64,000 nucleotides of DNA from Oscillatoria princeps RMCB-10 (GCA_019359235.1 JAHHHT010000006.1:271758-335757), one strand, 5' to 3'; positions 35,488 through 44,406 are shown, counted from the first letter of the stretch. Notes: generated by a model not told the origin, from the sequence alone. Made by a program: numbers and translations.

Positions 35488-35778
35488 CTTCAGTTTTAAA
35501 ATTATCTTTTCTGAACGGATAATTTTGGCCAATGTTCAACCTGGGGAATAGATTCTCATCCCAGCGTCAGCGCTTGTTGTTCAGGCCGGCTCTGTGTTAC
35601 ACTCGATTCATCTGATTTTCCAGTCAGACAAACATGTCCGCCCTCCGCTCCCCCCAAACCCGCTCTTAAACAAGCTATGCCTCTCTCATCTCTTTCTTAA
35701 CTCTTCAGAGCCAAACCCCCGTCAGGGTTAGACGCGATAGCTTCAAAAAACTTAACAAAAAACTGTGTTACTTTGGTT

Positions 35779-35801
35779 GTAGGGTGCGTTCCGCACCCTA
35801 C
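35779..35801. repeat. GTAGGGTGCG palindrome
   Basis: This is a perfect 10-bp stem, GTAGGGTGCG-TTC-CGCACCCTAC, 36 nt before the third kinase start. It is the minimal form of the repeat family at 561-690 and 57000-57270. Confidence 0.8.
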
Positions 35802-35837
35802 TGCTTACTTTCTAGCGCGTTAAGGAATCGCAACATT

Positions 35838-37358
35838 ATGCTGCAAGCCGGACAAGTATTGCACGACCGTTACAAACTGAAACAAAAGTTAGGACAGAAT
35901 GCCGGTCGCCAAACCTGGCTGGCTGAGGATTTAACAGCACAGCCCGCAGGGGAGCCGGTGATTGTCAAACTCCTGTCCTTTGGCGGGGATGTGCAGTGGG
36001 ATGACCTCAAACTCTTTGAGCGAGAAGCCCAGGTTCTCAAACAGCTTTCCCACCCCCGAATCCCCAAATATCGCGATTATTTCTCTATCGATGACCGAAC
36101 GCTCTGGTTCGGGTTGGTGCAGGAATATATCCCCGGTTCATCCTTCAAGGAATTGCTGAATCAGGGCATAAAGTTCACGGAAAAGGAACTCCGCAAAATC
36201 GCTGAGGAGATATTAAAAATCCTGGTTTACCTGCACGAACTCAATCCGCCGGTTCTCCACCGCGACATCAAGCCCAGCAACTTAATCTGGGGTGAGGACA
36301 AACGGGTTTATCTGGTAGACTTTGGCGCGGTGCAAGACAAGGCGGCGGCGGAAGGAGCTACCTTTACTGTGGTGGGAACTTACGGGTATGCGCCGGTGGA
36401 ACAGTTTGGGGGGCGAGCGGTGCCAGCATCGGATCTCTACGCCTTGGGAGCCACTCTAATTCATCTAGCCACCGGCACCTCACCGGCAGATTTGCCCCAG
36501 CGCGATATGCGGATTCAATTTAGCGACAGGGTTAGCCTGAGTCCCAGCTTTGCCAGCTGGATCGGACACCTGACAGAGCCCGCCTTGGAGCGGCGATTTA
36601 TCAGTGCCGGTGAAGCGCTGGCGGCTCTCCAATCTGGCTTTACTGCGCAAAGCAGCTCTCAACTGACTAATTCTCCCCACACTGGAAAAATCCTCCCGCC
36701 CACTGGAAGTCAACCACTTGAGGCGGTTGATCCCGAGGGTTTTTCTGCCTGCGTTGCTAAAACAATCCCTCAGCCCTCTAATAGCAGTGTGCGGCTCAAA
36801 AAATCTCATAAAAAGTTGAGTATTGAGATGCCGTTTAGATGGTCACTTTTAAGGTTTATGTTCGCCAACAATAAGAAGGTTTTGGTAACGCTATCAACAA
36901 TATATGCATTTTTTATGGTTTCCAATTTTTTTATTTTATTGATTTCGGGTTTTTTTAGGGGCGCGAGCTTAGAATTTATTATCTGGATTGGCCTTGCATT
37001 TCCTTTACTGGAATGTATGCATGGCTTCCTGGGAGCGCTGGCGATATTCGGCAGTATAGGAATAGTAGACGGCCTGGTTAATATGCTGATCCCGACAAAA
37101 AATTTTCGGGCTGTTTTCCAGAGGAAGGTTTTTACTCTGGAGTGGTATTGCTGGGGATTTTGCTATTCCCAACAGCAGGAAAGGACTGCGGATATTCAAA
37201 ATGTTTTAAAAAGTGTGATTGAAATCTCTCCATCAGTAGAAAAACCGATAGTAGAGATCCACACCAGCCAGCAGGAATACTCATTCGGTCAGGGACTGAC
37301 CGAGGCTGAGTGCGCCTGGCTGGCACAAGAAATCCAAACCTGGCTGAATCTCAAATGA
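35838..37358 (+). CDS. Membrane serine/threonine protein kinase, third paralogue
   Basis: This is a 506-residue protein. ATG 35838 (MLQAGQVLHDRYKLKQKLGQ) aligns with the paralogues at 19047 and 20649. Hanks kinase motifs are intact (PVIVKLLSF, HRDIKPSN, VDFGAVQD). A Ser/Pro-rich linker (~275-340), two or three membrane segments (~350-420) and a C-terminal module ending YSFGQGLTEAECAWLAQEIQ follow. That module matches the first paralogue. It is convergent with the helicase-like gene, and the two coding regions overlap by 8 nt at their 3' ends. The target is unknown. Confidence 0.92.
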   Translation: MLQAGQVLHDRYKLKQKLGQNAGRQTWLAEDLTAQPAGEPVIVKLLSFGGDVQWDDLKLFEREAQVLKQLSHPRIPKYRDYFSIDDRTLWFGLVQEYIPGSSFKELLNQGIKFTEKELRKIAEEILKILVYLHELNPPVLHRDIKPSNLIWGEDKRVYLVDFGAVQDKAAAEGATFTVVGTYGYAPVEQFGGRAVPASDLYALGATLIHLATGTSPADLPQRDMRIQFSDRVSLSPSFASWIGHLTEPALERRFISAGEALAALQSGFTAQSSSQLTNSPHTGKILPPTGSQPLEAVDPEGFSACVAKTIPQPSNSSVRLKKSHKKLSIEMPFRWSLLRFMFANNKKVLVTLSTIYAFFMVSNFFILLISGFFRGASLEFIIWIGLAFPLLECMHGFLGALAIFGSIGIVDGLVNMLIPTKNFRAVFQRKVFTLEWYCWGFCYSQQQERTADIQNVLKSVIEISPSVEKPIVEIHTSQQEYSFGQGLTEAECAWLAQEIQTWLNLK

Positions 37359-39741
37359 GCACCGGCTCAGAAACCGGCACAGCCGCATTCACCAAAGACA
37401 GCAGCGGCCCAGTCTGCTCCTGGCCACTCACAGCCAGGTCACTGTGACAGAGGAAAAGACGCTCACCGGCACGCCCCAGCAAATCCAGCAAAATCCGCCG
37501 CAGCCGCGCCTCGTCAGCAAAAATGGCCTCTTCCTCGCCCCAAGGCCGGCCAAACCGGCTCTGGAGAAACAAAAAAGCACCAAATCGCACCGCTTCCCCG
37601 CTACTTTGCCACAAAGGCGAACCGGCATCCAGCCAGAAGTGCCAGCGGTGAAACTTGCGATTGAAGCGGTACTGAAAAATCGTGCCCAAGGTAACAGCGC
37701 CGCCAGTTGGCCAAACCGGCAATTTCGGGTAGGGGCTGGCGCTGATAGTTCCCCGGCGCAGCAGCTGAATAAATTGCTCAACGCCGGTGGAGTGCGCATC
37801 TGAGACAGATGCGCCTGCGCCGCAATCGCCGCCTGCATCTAGCATGCCGGTGCGATCGGAACTCTGGCGCAGTCGCCCATCCACTTCCCAGTAGTGCAGA
37901 GCAATCTTAATCAGTTCCCGCAAAGCCGTCAGCTGATCGTAGGGAAGATTGCCCCCTCTCCACATAAACTGCTGGATCGCTCGGTCGATAACCGAAACCG
38001 GGCTGGGAATCAGCCGCTGTTCCAGTTGCAGTCTCTGTGTTTTTAGCCAGCCGACAATCTCCTCGTAGGCGCGGGTTGCCCGGTATCCCAGCCGGTCCCA
38101 GCGGGGAAACGCCGTCACCGGCAGCAAGCGGGGGTGCTCTATATCTGGGTAAAAGCAGTGATCCACCAGCAGACCGGCCCGCACCGGGTCAATGTCAGCA
38201 GTCAGCGGTGAGCGGGTTTGAAGCGTCAGCCCTGAAGTGTCAAGGGTGAAGGGTGAAATTTCATCCTCTTTTTCTCCCCCCCTCCCGTGCTCCCGTGTTC
38301 CCGTGCCCCCTTCAGACTGCCGGCTCAGCACCACGAGCATTTCAGCCACCGCATCCCTGTCCACCAAACGCCCCAGTCCCGGATATACCAAAGCCAGCAG
38401 CGTCAGCAGGGCCCGAATCACAGGGGAGCTGGCCAGGGGGCGCTGCTCGTTGAGGGGCTCAACCGCTATCCCCTTGCTGCCAAGGATTTCCATCAGAGTG
38501 TAGCGGGCGATGGCGTCCAAACCGGGAGTAATCACAGCGATGTCTTGGGGCTGCACCTGTCCCGATTTGACGGCATCAATAACGATCTCGGCGGTTCGCC
38601 GCAGCAGTTGCGCCCGCGAAGTGGTTTGAATTAACCGCACCGAATCGTCAAGGGGGAAAGAATTCCCGTAAACAGTTAAAGAATTGACAGCCAATTCCAC
38701 CGCCGGCTCTCCCAAGACTTTTGCTAAACCGCTCTGCCCGGTTAAGGTTTCCACCTCACAGCGCCCAGCCAGACCGGCCAGATACTCGGGGTCGGCGTCC
38801 AGCCCCAGCCGCACGGCACCGTCGGGATTGTAGGTAAACGCGCCGGCGCACCCGGCATCCAGCAGGAAGTCGAACAGGTGGCGGGCGATAGCGGGGTATT
38901 CATCCACATCATCCGCCAGCACAGCTCGGAAGCGGCGAGTTAAGTGCTGCCGGTAGGTGGGATCGGGCAGCAGGTGACGCCAGTAGAGTTCGCAAATAAT
39001 CCCGTAAGTGAGCAACCCCCGCTCCAAGCACCAGCTCCGCCAGCGCAGCAGCAACTCACCCGCACCCGCCGGCATGCCGGGGGAATCTTCCCGCTCTGCC
39101 AAGCCCTGCTGTAAAATCAGAGGAATGTCTTCCACCGGCGTGCCGCTAGCAGCCGCCAGCTGCAGCAAGTCCAGGGTGCGGCGAACCTGGCGCGTTTCGC
39201 TGACACCCTCTTGGCGCAAAGTTCCGGCGTCTAGTTCGGGACGCCACAGCCATGTGGCCAATTCCTGCTCGGTTTCCGGGCGCAGTCGCAAGGGGAATTG
39301 CGCTCTCAGGTTTAATTGCTGGATTAATAAGGGCCAAAACAGAATGACTTGATCTCGGAAAAAGCGCAGGGGTGTGGTTGAGTGGACTGGATAGGGAGCG
39401 GGGGTGGCGGCTGCGAGCAGATCTGCCAATTCCACCCAGCCATTGGCGGCAAATACTAACATCCCCGGCTTGCTGGGCAAGGGAGGGAGGTCGGATTTTG
39501 GATTTTGGATTTTGGATTTTGGGTTTTGGGTGCTTCTGTTCTTTTGCCCCCCCGCTCCCCCGCTCCCCTGTGCTGGAACACCGGCAGCTGTTGAGAGTGA
39601 GAGCCGGTCGAGAGGCGACATCTCGCTCCTGAACATCTCCACCCAGAGCCGGTACTGCTCCACCAGGCGAGTCGTCTTGCCGCTGCGAGTTGGCCCAGTA
39701 ATCCAAATGGAACGCGCCTGCACTCTCGTCTCCTCCCGCAT
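37351..39741 (-). CDS. SF1 helicase-like / recombinase-family protein
   Basis: This is a 796-residue protein. A P-loop opens it (WITGPTRSGKTTRLVEQYRL), and a Walker-B-like VLADDVDEYPAIARHLFDF lies near residue 290. A helicase-C-like stretch (DIAVITPGLDAIARYTLMEI, then GIAVEPLNEQRPLASSPVIR) follows near 400. Together these suggest an AddB/UvrD-related superfamily I protein, often annotated as a recombinase-family protein in cyanobacteria. No clear nuclease motif or iron-sulfur cysteine set is seen. Low-complexity linkers at residues ~62-87 and ~495-520 are encoded by dispersed repeats (39492-39572 and 38238-38310). Helicase activity is inferred and not certain. Confidence 0.75.
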   Translation of the reverse strand: MREETRVQARSIWITGPTRSGKTTRLVEQYRLWVEMFRSEMSPLDRLSLSTAAGVPAQGSGGAGGQKNRSTQNPKSKIQNPKSDLPPLPSKPGMLVFAANGWVELADLLAAATPAPYPVHSTTPLRFFRDQVILFWPLLIQQLNLRAQFPLRLRPETEQELATWLWRPELDAGTLRQEGVSETRQVRRTLDLLQLAAASGTPVEDIPLILQQGLAEREDSPGMPAGAGELLLRWRSWCLERGLLTYGIICELYWRHLLPDPTYRQHLTRRFRAVLADDVDEYPAIARHLFDFLLDAGCAGAFTYNPDGAVRLGLDADPEYLAGLAGRCEVETLTGQSGLAKVLGEPAVELAVNSLTVYGNSFPLDDSVRLIQTTSRAQLLRRTAEIVIDAVKSGQVQPQDIAVITPGLDAIARYTLMEILGSKGIAVEPLNEQRPLASSPVIRALLTLLALVYPGLGRLVDRDAVAEMLVVLSRQSEGGTGTREHGRGGEKEDEISPFTLDTSGLTLQTRSPLTADIDPVRAGLLVDHCFYPDIEHPRLLPVTAFPRWDRLGYRATRAYEEIVGWLKTQRLQLEQRLIPSPVSVIDRAIQQFMWRGGNLPYDQLTALRELIKIALHYWEVDGRLRQSSDRTGMLDAGGDCGAGASVSDAHSTGVEQFIQLLRRGTISASPYPKLPVWPTGGAVTLGTIFQYRFNRKFHRWHFWLDAGSPLWQSSGEAVRFGAFLFLQSRFGRPWGEEEAIFADEARLRRILLDLLGRAGERLFLCHSDLAVSGQEQTGPLLSLVNAAVPVSEPVLI
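38238..38310 (-). repeat. Dispersed repeat inside the helicase-like gene
   Basis: AAGGGTGAAGGGTGAAATTT and TCCCGTGCTCCCGTGTTCCC are typical intergenic low-complexity repeats of cyanobacteria. They are read in frame here as GGTGTREHGRGGEKEDEISP. Confidence 0.7.
39492..39572 (-). repeat. GGATTTT and CCCCCGCT repeats inside the helicase-like gene
   Basis: Tandem GGATTTT heptamers (39492-39530) encode QNPKSKIQNPKS. The adjacent CCCCCGCTCCCCCGCTCCCC run (39548-39567) encodes a Gly-rich stretch. Both are repeat classes usually found between cyanobacterial genes. Confidence 0.75.
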
Positions 39742-39849
39742 CAGCTCTGGGGTTGTTGCCGGCAGCCCCCAATTCCCCCCTCCCCCGAATGGGGGTTGTC
39801 AGCAGCAGTCGATTTACTAACGCTGGCTGAAGTATACTATAGTTTACTC

Positions 39850-40449
39850 ATGCCATACGTTCCCTTAAGAAAAGCGGTCGAGTTTCTGGGACTGCATCCA
39901 AATACACTCAGGAAGTACGCAGATGAGAGGAAAATCAAAAGCGTCCGCACGCCCATCTGTCGGCTGCGCCTCTTCGACATCGGGTCGGTGGGAGGGGAGG
40001 CAGCTCCATCTGCCACTGTTTGCTACTGCCGAGTCAGTTCAGAGCAGCAACGGGATGACCTCGCCCGTCAAGTCCAGTTCATGCCAGAGCGCTACCCCGA
40101 AGCTGAAATCGTCCAAGACATCGGAGCCCGACTCAACTTCAAACGCAAAGGACTGCGGTCCCTACTGGTCAGAATTATGCGCGGCGATAAGCTCACGGTT
40201 GTGGTTGCCTGCCGTGGTTGACTGTGCCGATTCCGATTCGAGCTGTTCGACTTCATGGTCAAACAAAACGGTGGGCAACTCTTGGTTCTCAACGAACCTG
40301 CTCACTGCCGGGAATCCGAGCTCACAGCAGATTTGCTCGCCATCCTCCACGTTTACCGCTTCGCTCAAGCAAGCTACAGCTGCAGGATGCACGGGCGATT
40401 GCGATACCGCAAGGAAATCTCGGAAGCTCCGGATATTCCCAAGTCCTGA
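39850..40449 (+). pseudogene. tnpA: IS607 serine recombinase TnpA with in-frame stop
   Basis: ATG 39850 (MPYVPLRKAVEFLGLHPNTL) opens a MerR-like DNA-binding domain, followed by a small serine-recombinase domain with the catalytic Ser in YCRVSSEQQRDDLARQ. An in-frame TGA at 40219-40221 interrupts the protein. The frame continues past it with LCRFRFELFDFMVKQNGGQL and ELTADLLAILHV, to TGA 40447. The stop falls where family members have the Arg of H-R-D-R-L, so a CGA to TGA change is the simplest explanation. A few extra residues (YRFAQASY) before SCRMHG look like a small insertion. The recombinase is probably inactive. Confidence 0.82.
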
Positions 40450-41530
40450 GCAAAGGGCTCTCTTGAAGCAGTGGTTTGGCGTGTCCAGGTACGTCTATAA
40501 CGCCACTATCAAGCACCTACAGGAACCGGGGACAAAAGCAAACTGGATGGCTGTTGCGCCTATCATTTTAGGGGCGCTGCCTGAATGGGCCAAACCCGTC
40601 CCCTACCAAATTAAGAAGATTGCCGTCAAGGACGCCTGCATTGCTGTCCGAGAAGCCAAGCGCGGCTTTATCAAAGACAAGCAAATTCGCTTGTGCCGGT
40701 TCCGGAGTCGCTCTGACAGGCAGCAGACGGTTTATATCCCTAAGTCAGCAATCAGCGAGCGCGGCGTCTACCACACAATCCTAGGAGAAGTCCGCTTCGC
40801 CGAGTCATTGCCCCTGAAATTTAGCGATGGCCGGCTGACCCTTGCCTACGGGGAGTATTACCTGATAGTCTCCGAAGAAGTGCGGCCACTCCGGCCCGAG
40901 AACCAAGGGCGAGTGGTCGCCTTAGATCCCGGTGTTCGCACATTCATGACTTTCTTTTCCGAGTCATCCTGCGGATGGATTGGCAATGACGCCAACTTGC
41001 GGATTCAGAAGCTCTGTTTCAAACTCGACCGCCTTGTCTCAAAGATGAGCAAGGCCAAGTCAGCCCAGAAGCGGCGTTTCAGGAAGGCCGCTGACCGCAT
41101 CCGGTGTAAAGTACAGCACTTAGTTAAAGAGCTGCATCACAAGACCGCCCGATTTCTGGTCGAGAACTTTGACGTAATTCTCCTGCCTAGCTTTGAGTCC
41201 TCTCAGATGGTGGGCAAGTCGCGGCGCAAGATTAAGTCCAAGACTGTGCGCCAGATGCTGACACTGTCTCACTACCAGTTCAAGAAGCATTTAGAGTGGA
41301 AAGCTTGGGAAACAGGTAAAACAGTCCTGTCGGACATCAACGAAGCCCACACATCAAAGACTGTTTCGTGGACTGGCGAGATTGTCAAGATAGGCGGGTC
41401 GAGAGTCATAAAGTCAAAAATCGACGGGCGGGTTATGAATCGGGATCTAAATGGTGCTCGCGGAATTTTACTGCGGGCATTGGTTGATACGCCTTGGTTG
41501 AGAGACTATCTCAGCTTATGTATTTGTTAG
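40388..41530 (+). CDS. tnpB: IS607-type TnpB (RuvC-like nuclease)
   Basis: The recognisable TnpB portion is ~380 residues, starting about GCTGDCDTARKSRKLRIFPS and overlapping the 3' end of tnpA. The frame is open upstream to 39923, but that part is an out-of-frame reading of tnpA, and no normal start codon lies near 40388. RuvC-like residues are visible: Asp in VALDPGVRTF, Glu in LLPSFESSQMV and Asp in NRDLNGARGI. The usual zinc-finger cysteines are absent (HTSKTVSWTGEIVKIGGS), as in one cyanobacterial IS607 subfamily. TnpB is an RNA-guided nuclease; whether this copy is translated without a clear start is uncertain. Confidence 0.8.
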   Translation, partial: CTGDCDTARKSRKLRIFPSPEQRALLKQWFGVSRYVYNATIKHLQEPGTKANWMAVAPIILGALPEWAKPVPYQIKKIAVKDACIAVREAKRGFIKDKQIRLCRFRSRSDRQQTVYIPKSAISERGVYHTILGEVRFAESLPLKFSDGRLTLAYGEYYLIVSEEVRPLRPENQGRVVALDPGVRTFMTFFSESSCGWIGNDANLRIQKLCFKLDRLVSKMSKAKSAQKRRFRKAADRIRCKVQHLVKELHHKTARFLVENFDVILLPSFESSQMVGKSRRKIKSKTVRQMLTLSHYQFKKHLEWKAWETGKTVLSDINEAHTSKTVSWTGEIVKIGGSRVIKSKIDGRVMNRDLNGARGILLRALVDTPWLRDYLSLCIC

Positions 41531-41702
41531 CGACTGTTAAAGGTTGTTAGCAAAAAAGTATCGGTTGTCATGGCAGCACCGCTATACTACAAATTATGAA
41601 CCACAACCCAATCAGTCCTGTTCTGTTTGTATCTCGCTCCTCCAACAGACCCAGGCGTGCAGTTCGCTTCCCACGGCCCCGGCTGGCGGGCCGGTGCCCA
41701 GC

Positions 41703-41756
41703 CGTTTGTAGTTGGGCTTTAGCCCTACGGTTTGTAGTTGGGCTTTAGCCCCACCG
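41703..41756. repeat. Tandem GTTTGTAGTTGGGCTTTAGC repeat
   Basis: Two direct copies of GTTTGTAGTTGGGCTTTAGC plus CC(T/C)AC lie in the spacer upstream of pxcA. An inverted copy is at 11941-11968. The rest of 41591-41953 has no other supported feature. Confidence 0.8.
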
Positions 41757-41953
41757 GCCCCACTGAGATTCCTTCCCGGCACGTTTCCTTAAGAAAATCT
41801 GTGAATTTCTTACCGGGTCTACCTTTCAGACTTTAATGGCTGAAATTCCATAAATACAAGCAGGGTCTGGGTTTCTAGATTTTTATCGGTCGGAGCCGCA
41901 TTTCCTGCTTGAATGTATCTAAAATAACAGAAGACGCGCAGCAATTTTTTGGC

Positions 41954-43339
41954 ATGAAAACACCTCTGTTTAAAGCGATTAAAGGAGTCATGCAGTCAGC
42001 CGGGCAGTGGCTCACCGAGACACCGGAAAGGGCGCTGGATGACGCTTATGATGCCGCCTTGAGAATCCGAGCCATCGAAAATGAGCATTTTAATGGCCAA
42101 AAAGTTTCCCCGGAATCAGCTAGCCACAGCGACAGCGTCCAGGCGTACTTTCAGGCTGAGCTAAATAAAAATTTAAATCAGGCAAGGCAGAAACTTTCTG
42201 AATTCAAACTCACCCGTTCTTTCGTTGAAAACGCTCCGGGCAAGACTCCCAAAACAATCTTGTTTGAAACGCCGGCAAGTCCCCCAGACTGGCGCACCCG
42301 AGAAAGCAAGGAGAAAGAGTTATTAATTCTGGAGAAGCTGAATTTTATTGATGAGGTCTTATCCAGGTACAGCCCTGAGAAAGTTAGCTCGCAACCAACA
42401 GCTGCTCCTCCGTCGCCAACGCCGTCCACATCCTTAGTTCCATACAACTCTGTGCCGATTGAGTCAGCCTCTAAACCGGCACAGAACAGCGGTACGAGCG
42501 CACGTTCCTCTGGTGCTAGCCGAGTCAAAGCATCTGACACGATGTCTGAGACCAGTTTCTTGCCGAGGTCAATTTTGAGAACTCTCGACCGGCTCAAAAG
42601 AGAGCTGGACCCGAAATCGGAGGAAGAAGTTGTCAAGACTTTCCGCAGTTCCAAAACTAAAACAGTAGTTTCGCTCAAGTTCATTTTATTGCTGATTTTG
42701 ATTCCGCTCCTGACGCACCAGATTTCCAAAAATTTCATCGTTGGCCCGATTGTTGACCGCGTTCGTGACACCCAACATGCGAAAATTTTTATCAACGAGG
42801 AAATGGAAGAGGAAGCATTCTCTGAATTGCAGCACTTTGAAAATCGCCTCAAATTTAAAATGTTAGTTGGCTCCGCCCCCCAACTCACTCGGGAGGAAAT
42901 GGAAGAAAAGGTGAAGGAAGAGGCGGAGGAAATTGCTGAAGAATTCCGGCGCGAAAGTTCGAGCGCAATCAAGAATGTTTTTTCGGATTTGCTGTCGCTT
43001 TTCGCTTTTGGCTTCGTCATCGCTAACAGCCAGCGGGAAATCACGGTTTTAAAGTCGTTTATGGACAATATCGTGTACGGGCTGAGCGACAGCGCTAAGG
43101 CGTTTATCATTATCTTGTTTACGGATATTTTCGTGGGATTCCACTCGCCCCACGGCTGGGAAGTGATTCTCGAAGGCATATCCCGACATTTGGGAATCCC
43201 AGAAAATCACGCCTTTATCTTTTTGTTTATTGCTACTTTCCCGGTGATTTTGGACACGGTGTTTAAGTATTGGATTTTCCGCTACCTGAATCGCATCTCG
43301 CCTTCCGCTGTGGCGACTTACAAGAATATGAACGAGTGA
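41954..43339 (+). CDS. pxcA: Proton extrusion protein PxcA (CemA family)
   Basis: This is a 461-residue membrane protein. ATG 41954 (MKTPLFKAIKGVMQSAGQWL) puts TPERALDDAYDAALRI at the usual distance from the N-terminus; a TTG at 41909 is also in frame. Residues ~1-215 are soluble with a Ser/Pro-rich linker. The CemA domain begins FLPRSILRTLDRLKRELDPK, with membrane helices at VVSLKFILLLILIPLL, VFSDLLSLFAFGFVIA, AKAFIIILFTDIFVGF and HAFIFLFIATFPVILD. The C-terminus NRISPSAVATYKNMNE is highly conserved. PxcA mediates light-induced proton exchange at the plasma membrane and supports CO2 and bicarbonate use. It is homologous to chloroplast CemA. Confidence 0.95.
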   Translation: MKTPLFKAIKGVMQSAGQWLTETPERALDDAYDAALRIRAIENEHFNGQKVSPESASHSDSVQAYFQAELNKNLNQARQKLSEFKLTRSFVENAPGKTPKTILFETPASPPDWRTRESKEKELLILEKLNFIDEVLSRYSPEKVSSQPTAAPPSPTPSTSLVPYNSVPIESASKPAQNSGTSARSSGASRVKASDTMSETSFLPRSILRTLDRLKRELDPKSEEEVVKTFRSSKTKTVVSLKFILLLILIPLLTHQISKNFIVGPIVDRVRDTQHAKIFINEEMEEEAFSELQHFENRLKFKMLVGSAPQLTREEMEEKVKEEAEEIAEEFRRESSSAIKNVFSDLLSLFAFGFVIANSQREITVLKSFMDNIVYGLSDSAKAFIIILFTDIFVGFHSPHGWEVILEGISRHLGIPENHAFIFLFIATFPVILDTVFKYWIFRYLNRISPSAVATYKNMNE

Positions 43340-43574
43340 TGTCACTTCCGGTTGTGTAATTTTTATTCGGCAGACTGAAGTCTGCCGCTATACAGGCTTT
43401 CGCCCGCCTGCGCGGGCTAATTTTTACGCAGGTATCTCAGAAACCGAATTTCTTGTTTACCGGAAAAGAAACCCGGTTTCTTAACCTCGATTTTAATACT
43501 TGACCTGCCCCAAACGCCAACCGCCCCCCGGAGCCTTGTTGCAGATTGCCAACAGTATGCGAGCGGCGTCACCC

Positions 43575-44225
43575 TCAACCCTTCATCACCCTGGCATATC
43601 TGGGCTTGCAAGGAGTGCCCCAGCAAACCTGACTCGCCGGCATATTGGCGAACACGCAGCTGCGAGCCCCAATCACCGCATTCGCCCCAATCCGCACACC
43701 CGGGCCAATAAAGCAATCCGCCGCCACCCAGACGCCATTGCCAATTTCCACCGGCGCAGTCACCAGCCCAAAAGCCGGATCTCCCATGTCGTGGCTGCCG
43801 GTGCACAGGTAGCATTCCTGGGAAATCACGCAATGCTCCCCGATGCGGATGCGGTCGAGACTGTATAAAACCACATCATCCCCAATCCAGCTGAAATCCC
43901 CAATTTCAATTTTCCAAGGATAGGTAAACCGCGCCGTCGGGCGGATGAGGACACCGGCACCGATGCGAGCCCCGAACAGCCGCAGCAGCCACCGGCGGAA
44001 CCCGTGCGAAAAGTGGGGGCTGAGGGGAAAAGCCACCCCTTGCACCAGCCACCACAGCACAATAAACCAACCGGCACGCCCCCTGTCAAACCAAGATTGG
44101 TCGTATTTGCGCAAATCCACCCAGGGTTTTGCGTCGGGCACCGGCATTTCTACCGGACTGGGATCGCCGGCATCTTTTGCCCCCCCATCCGGCTCGGGGT
44201 GAGAAGCTTTCACAGAACCTGTCAT
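43575..44225 (-). CDS. Hexapeptide acetyltransferase (WcaF/HpsU-like)
   Basis: This 216-residue protein carries a left-handed beta-helix acyltransferase domain (residues ~85-205: IGAGVLIRPTARFTYPWKIE, IGDDVVLYSLDRIRIGEHCV, GNGVWVAADCFIGPGVRIGA). The catalytic His is in TGSHDMGDPAF. The N-terminal part has the conserved block VDLRKYDQSWFDRGRAGWFI and a hydrophobic segment. It matches putative colanic-acid-type acetyltransferases, in filamentous cyanobacteria named HpsU for hormogonium polysaccharide synthesis. It is on the same strand as two GT2 genes upstream, so it probably acetylates the same exopolysaccharide. The Hps name is inferred from family and context. Confidence 0.85.
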   Translation of the reverse strand: MTGSVKASHPEPDGGAKDAGDPSPVEMPVPDAKPWVDLRKYDQSWFDRGRAGWFIVLWWLVQGVAFPLSPHFSHGFRRWLLRLFGARIGAGVLIRPTARFTYPWKIEIGDFSWIGDDVVLYSLDRIRIGEHCVISQECYLCTGSHDMGDPAFGLVTAPVEIGNGVWVAADCFIGPGVRIGANAVIGARSCVFANMPASQVCWGTPCKPRYARVMKG

Positions 44226-44262
44226 ATTAAGTCCGCTTATTTCGCTGTAGGACAGGCATCTT

Positions 44263-44377
44263 GCCTGTCCTCTTTTCTCTGAAATGCCTGTCCTCTTTTC
44301 TCTGAAATGCCTGTCCTCTTTTCTCTGAAATGCCTGTCCTCTTTTCTCTGAAATACCTGTCTTCTTTTCTCTGGAAG
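44263..44377. repeat. Tandem repeat, 5 x 23 bp
   Basis: Five copies of TGCCTGTCCTCTTTTCTCTG+AAA start at 44263, 44286, 44309, 44332 and 44355, the last diverged. The array is preceded by the inverted repeat GGACAGGCATCTTGCCTGTCC (44251-44271). It separates the acetyltransferase from the glycosyltransferase gene. Confidence 0.9.
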
Positions 44378-44406
44378 GAGGGCTTTAGCCCTCACTACAA
44401 ACTTTT

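Larger units (their letters stand above)
39836..41590 (+). mobile_element. IS607-family insertion element (decayed)
   Basis: The element contains a serine-recombinase tnpA (with a nonsense mutation) overlapping a tnpB. IS607 elements lack terminal inverted repeats, so the borders are estimates. AGTATACTATAG lies at the left (~39831) and GCTATACTAC at the right (~41580). It lies just upstream of the helicase-like gene and could carry an omega RNA at the 3' end of tnpB. Confidence 0.75.

Noticed and set aside
39923..40387. N-terminal 155 residues of the long TnpB frame
   Set aside because: This part overlaps tnpA in another frame and gives Ser-rich sequence without TnpB similarity, so it is not considered coding.
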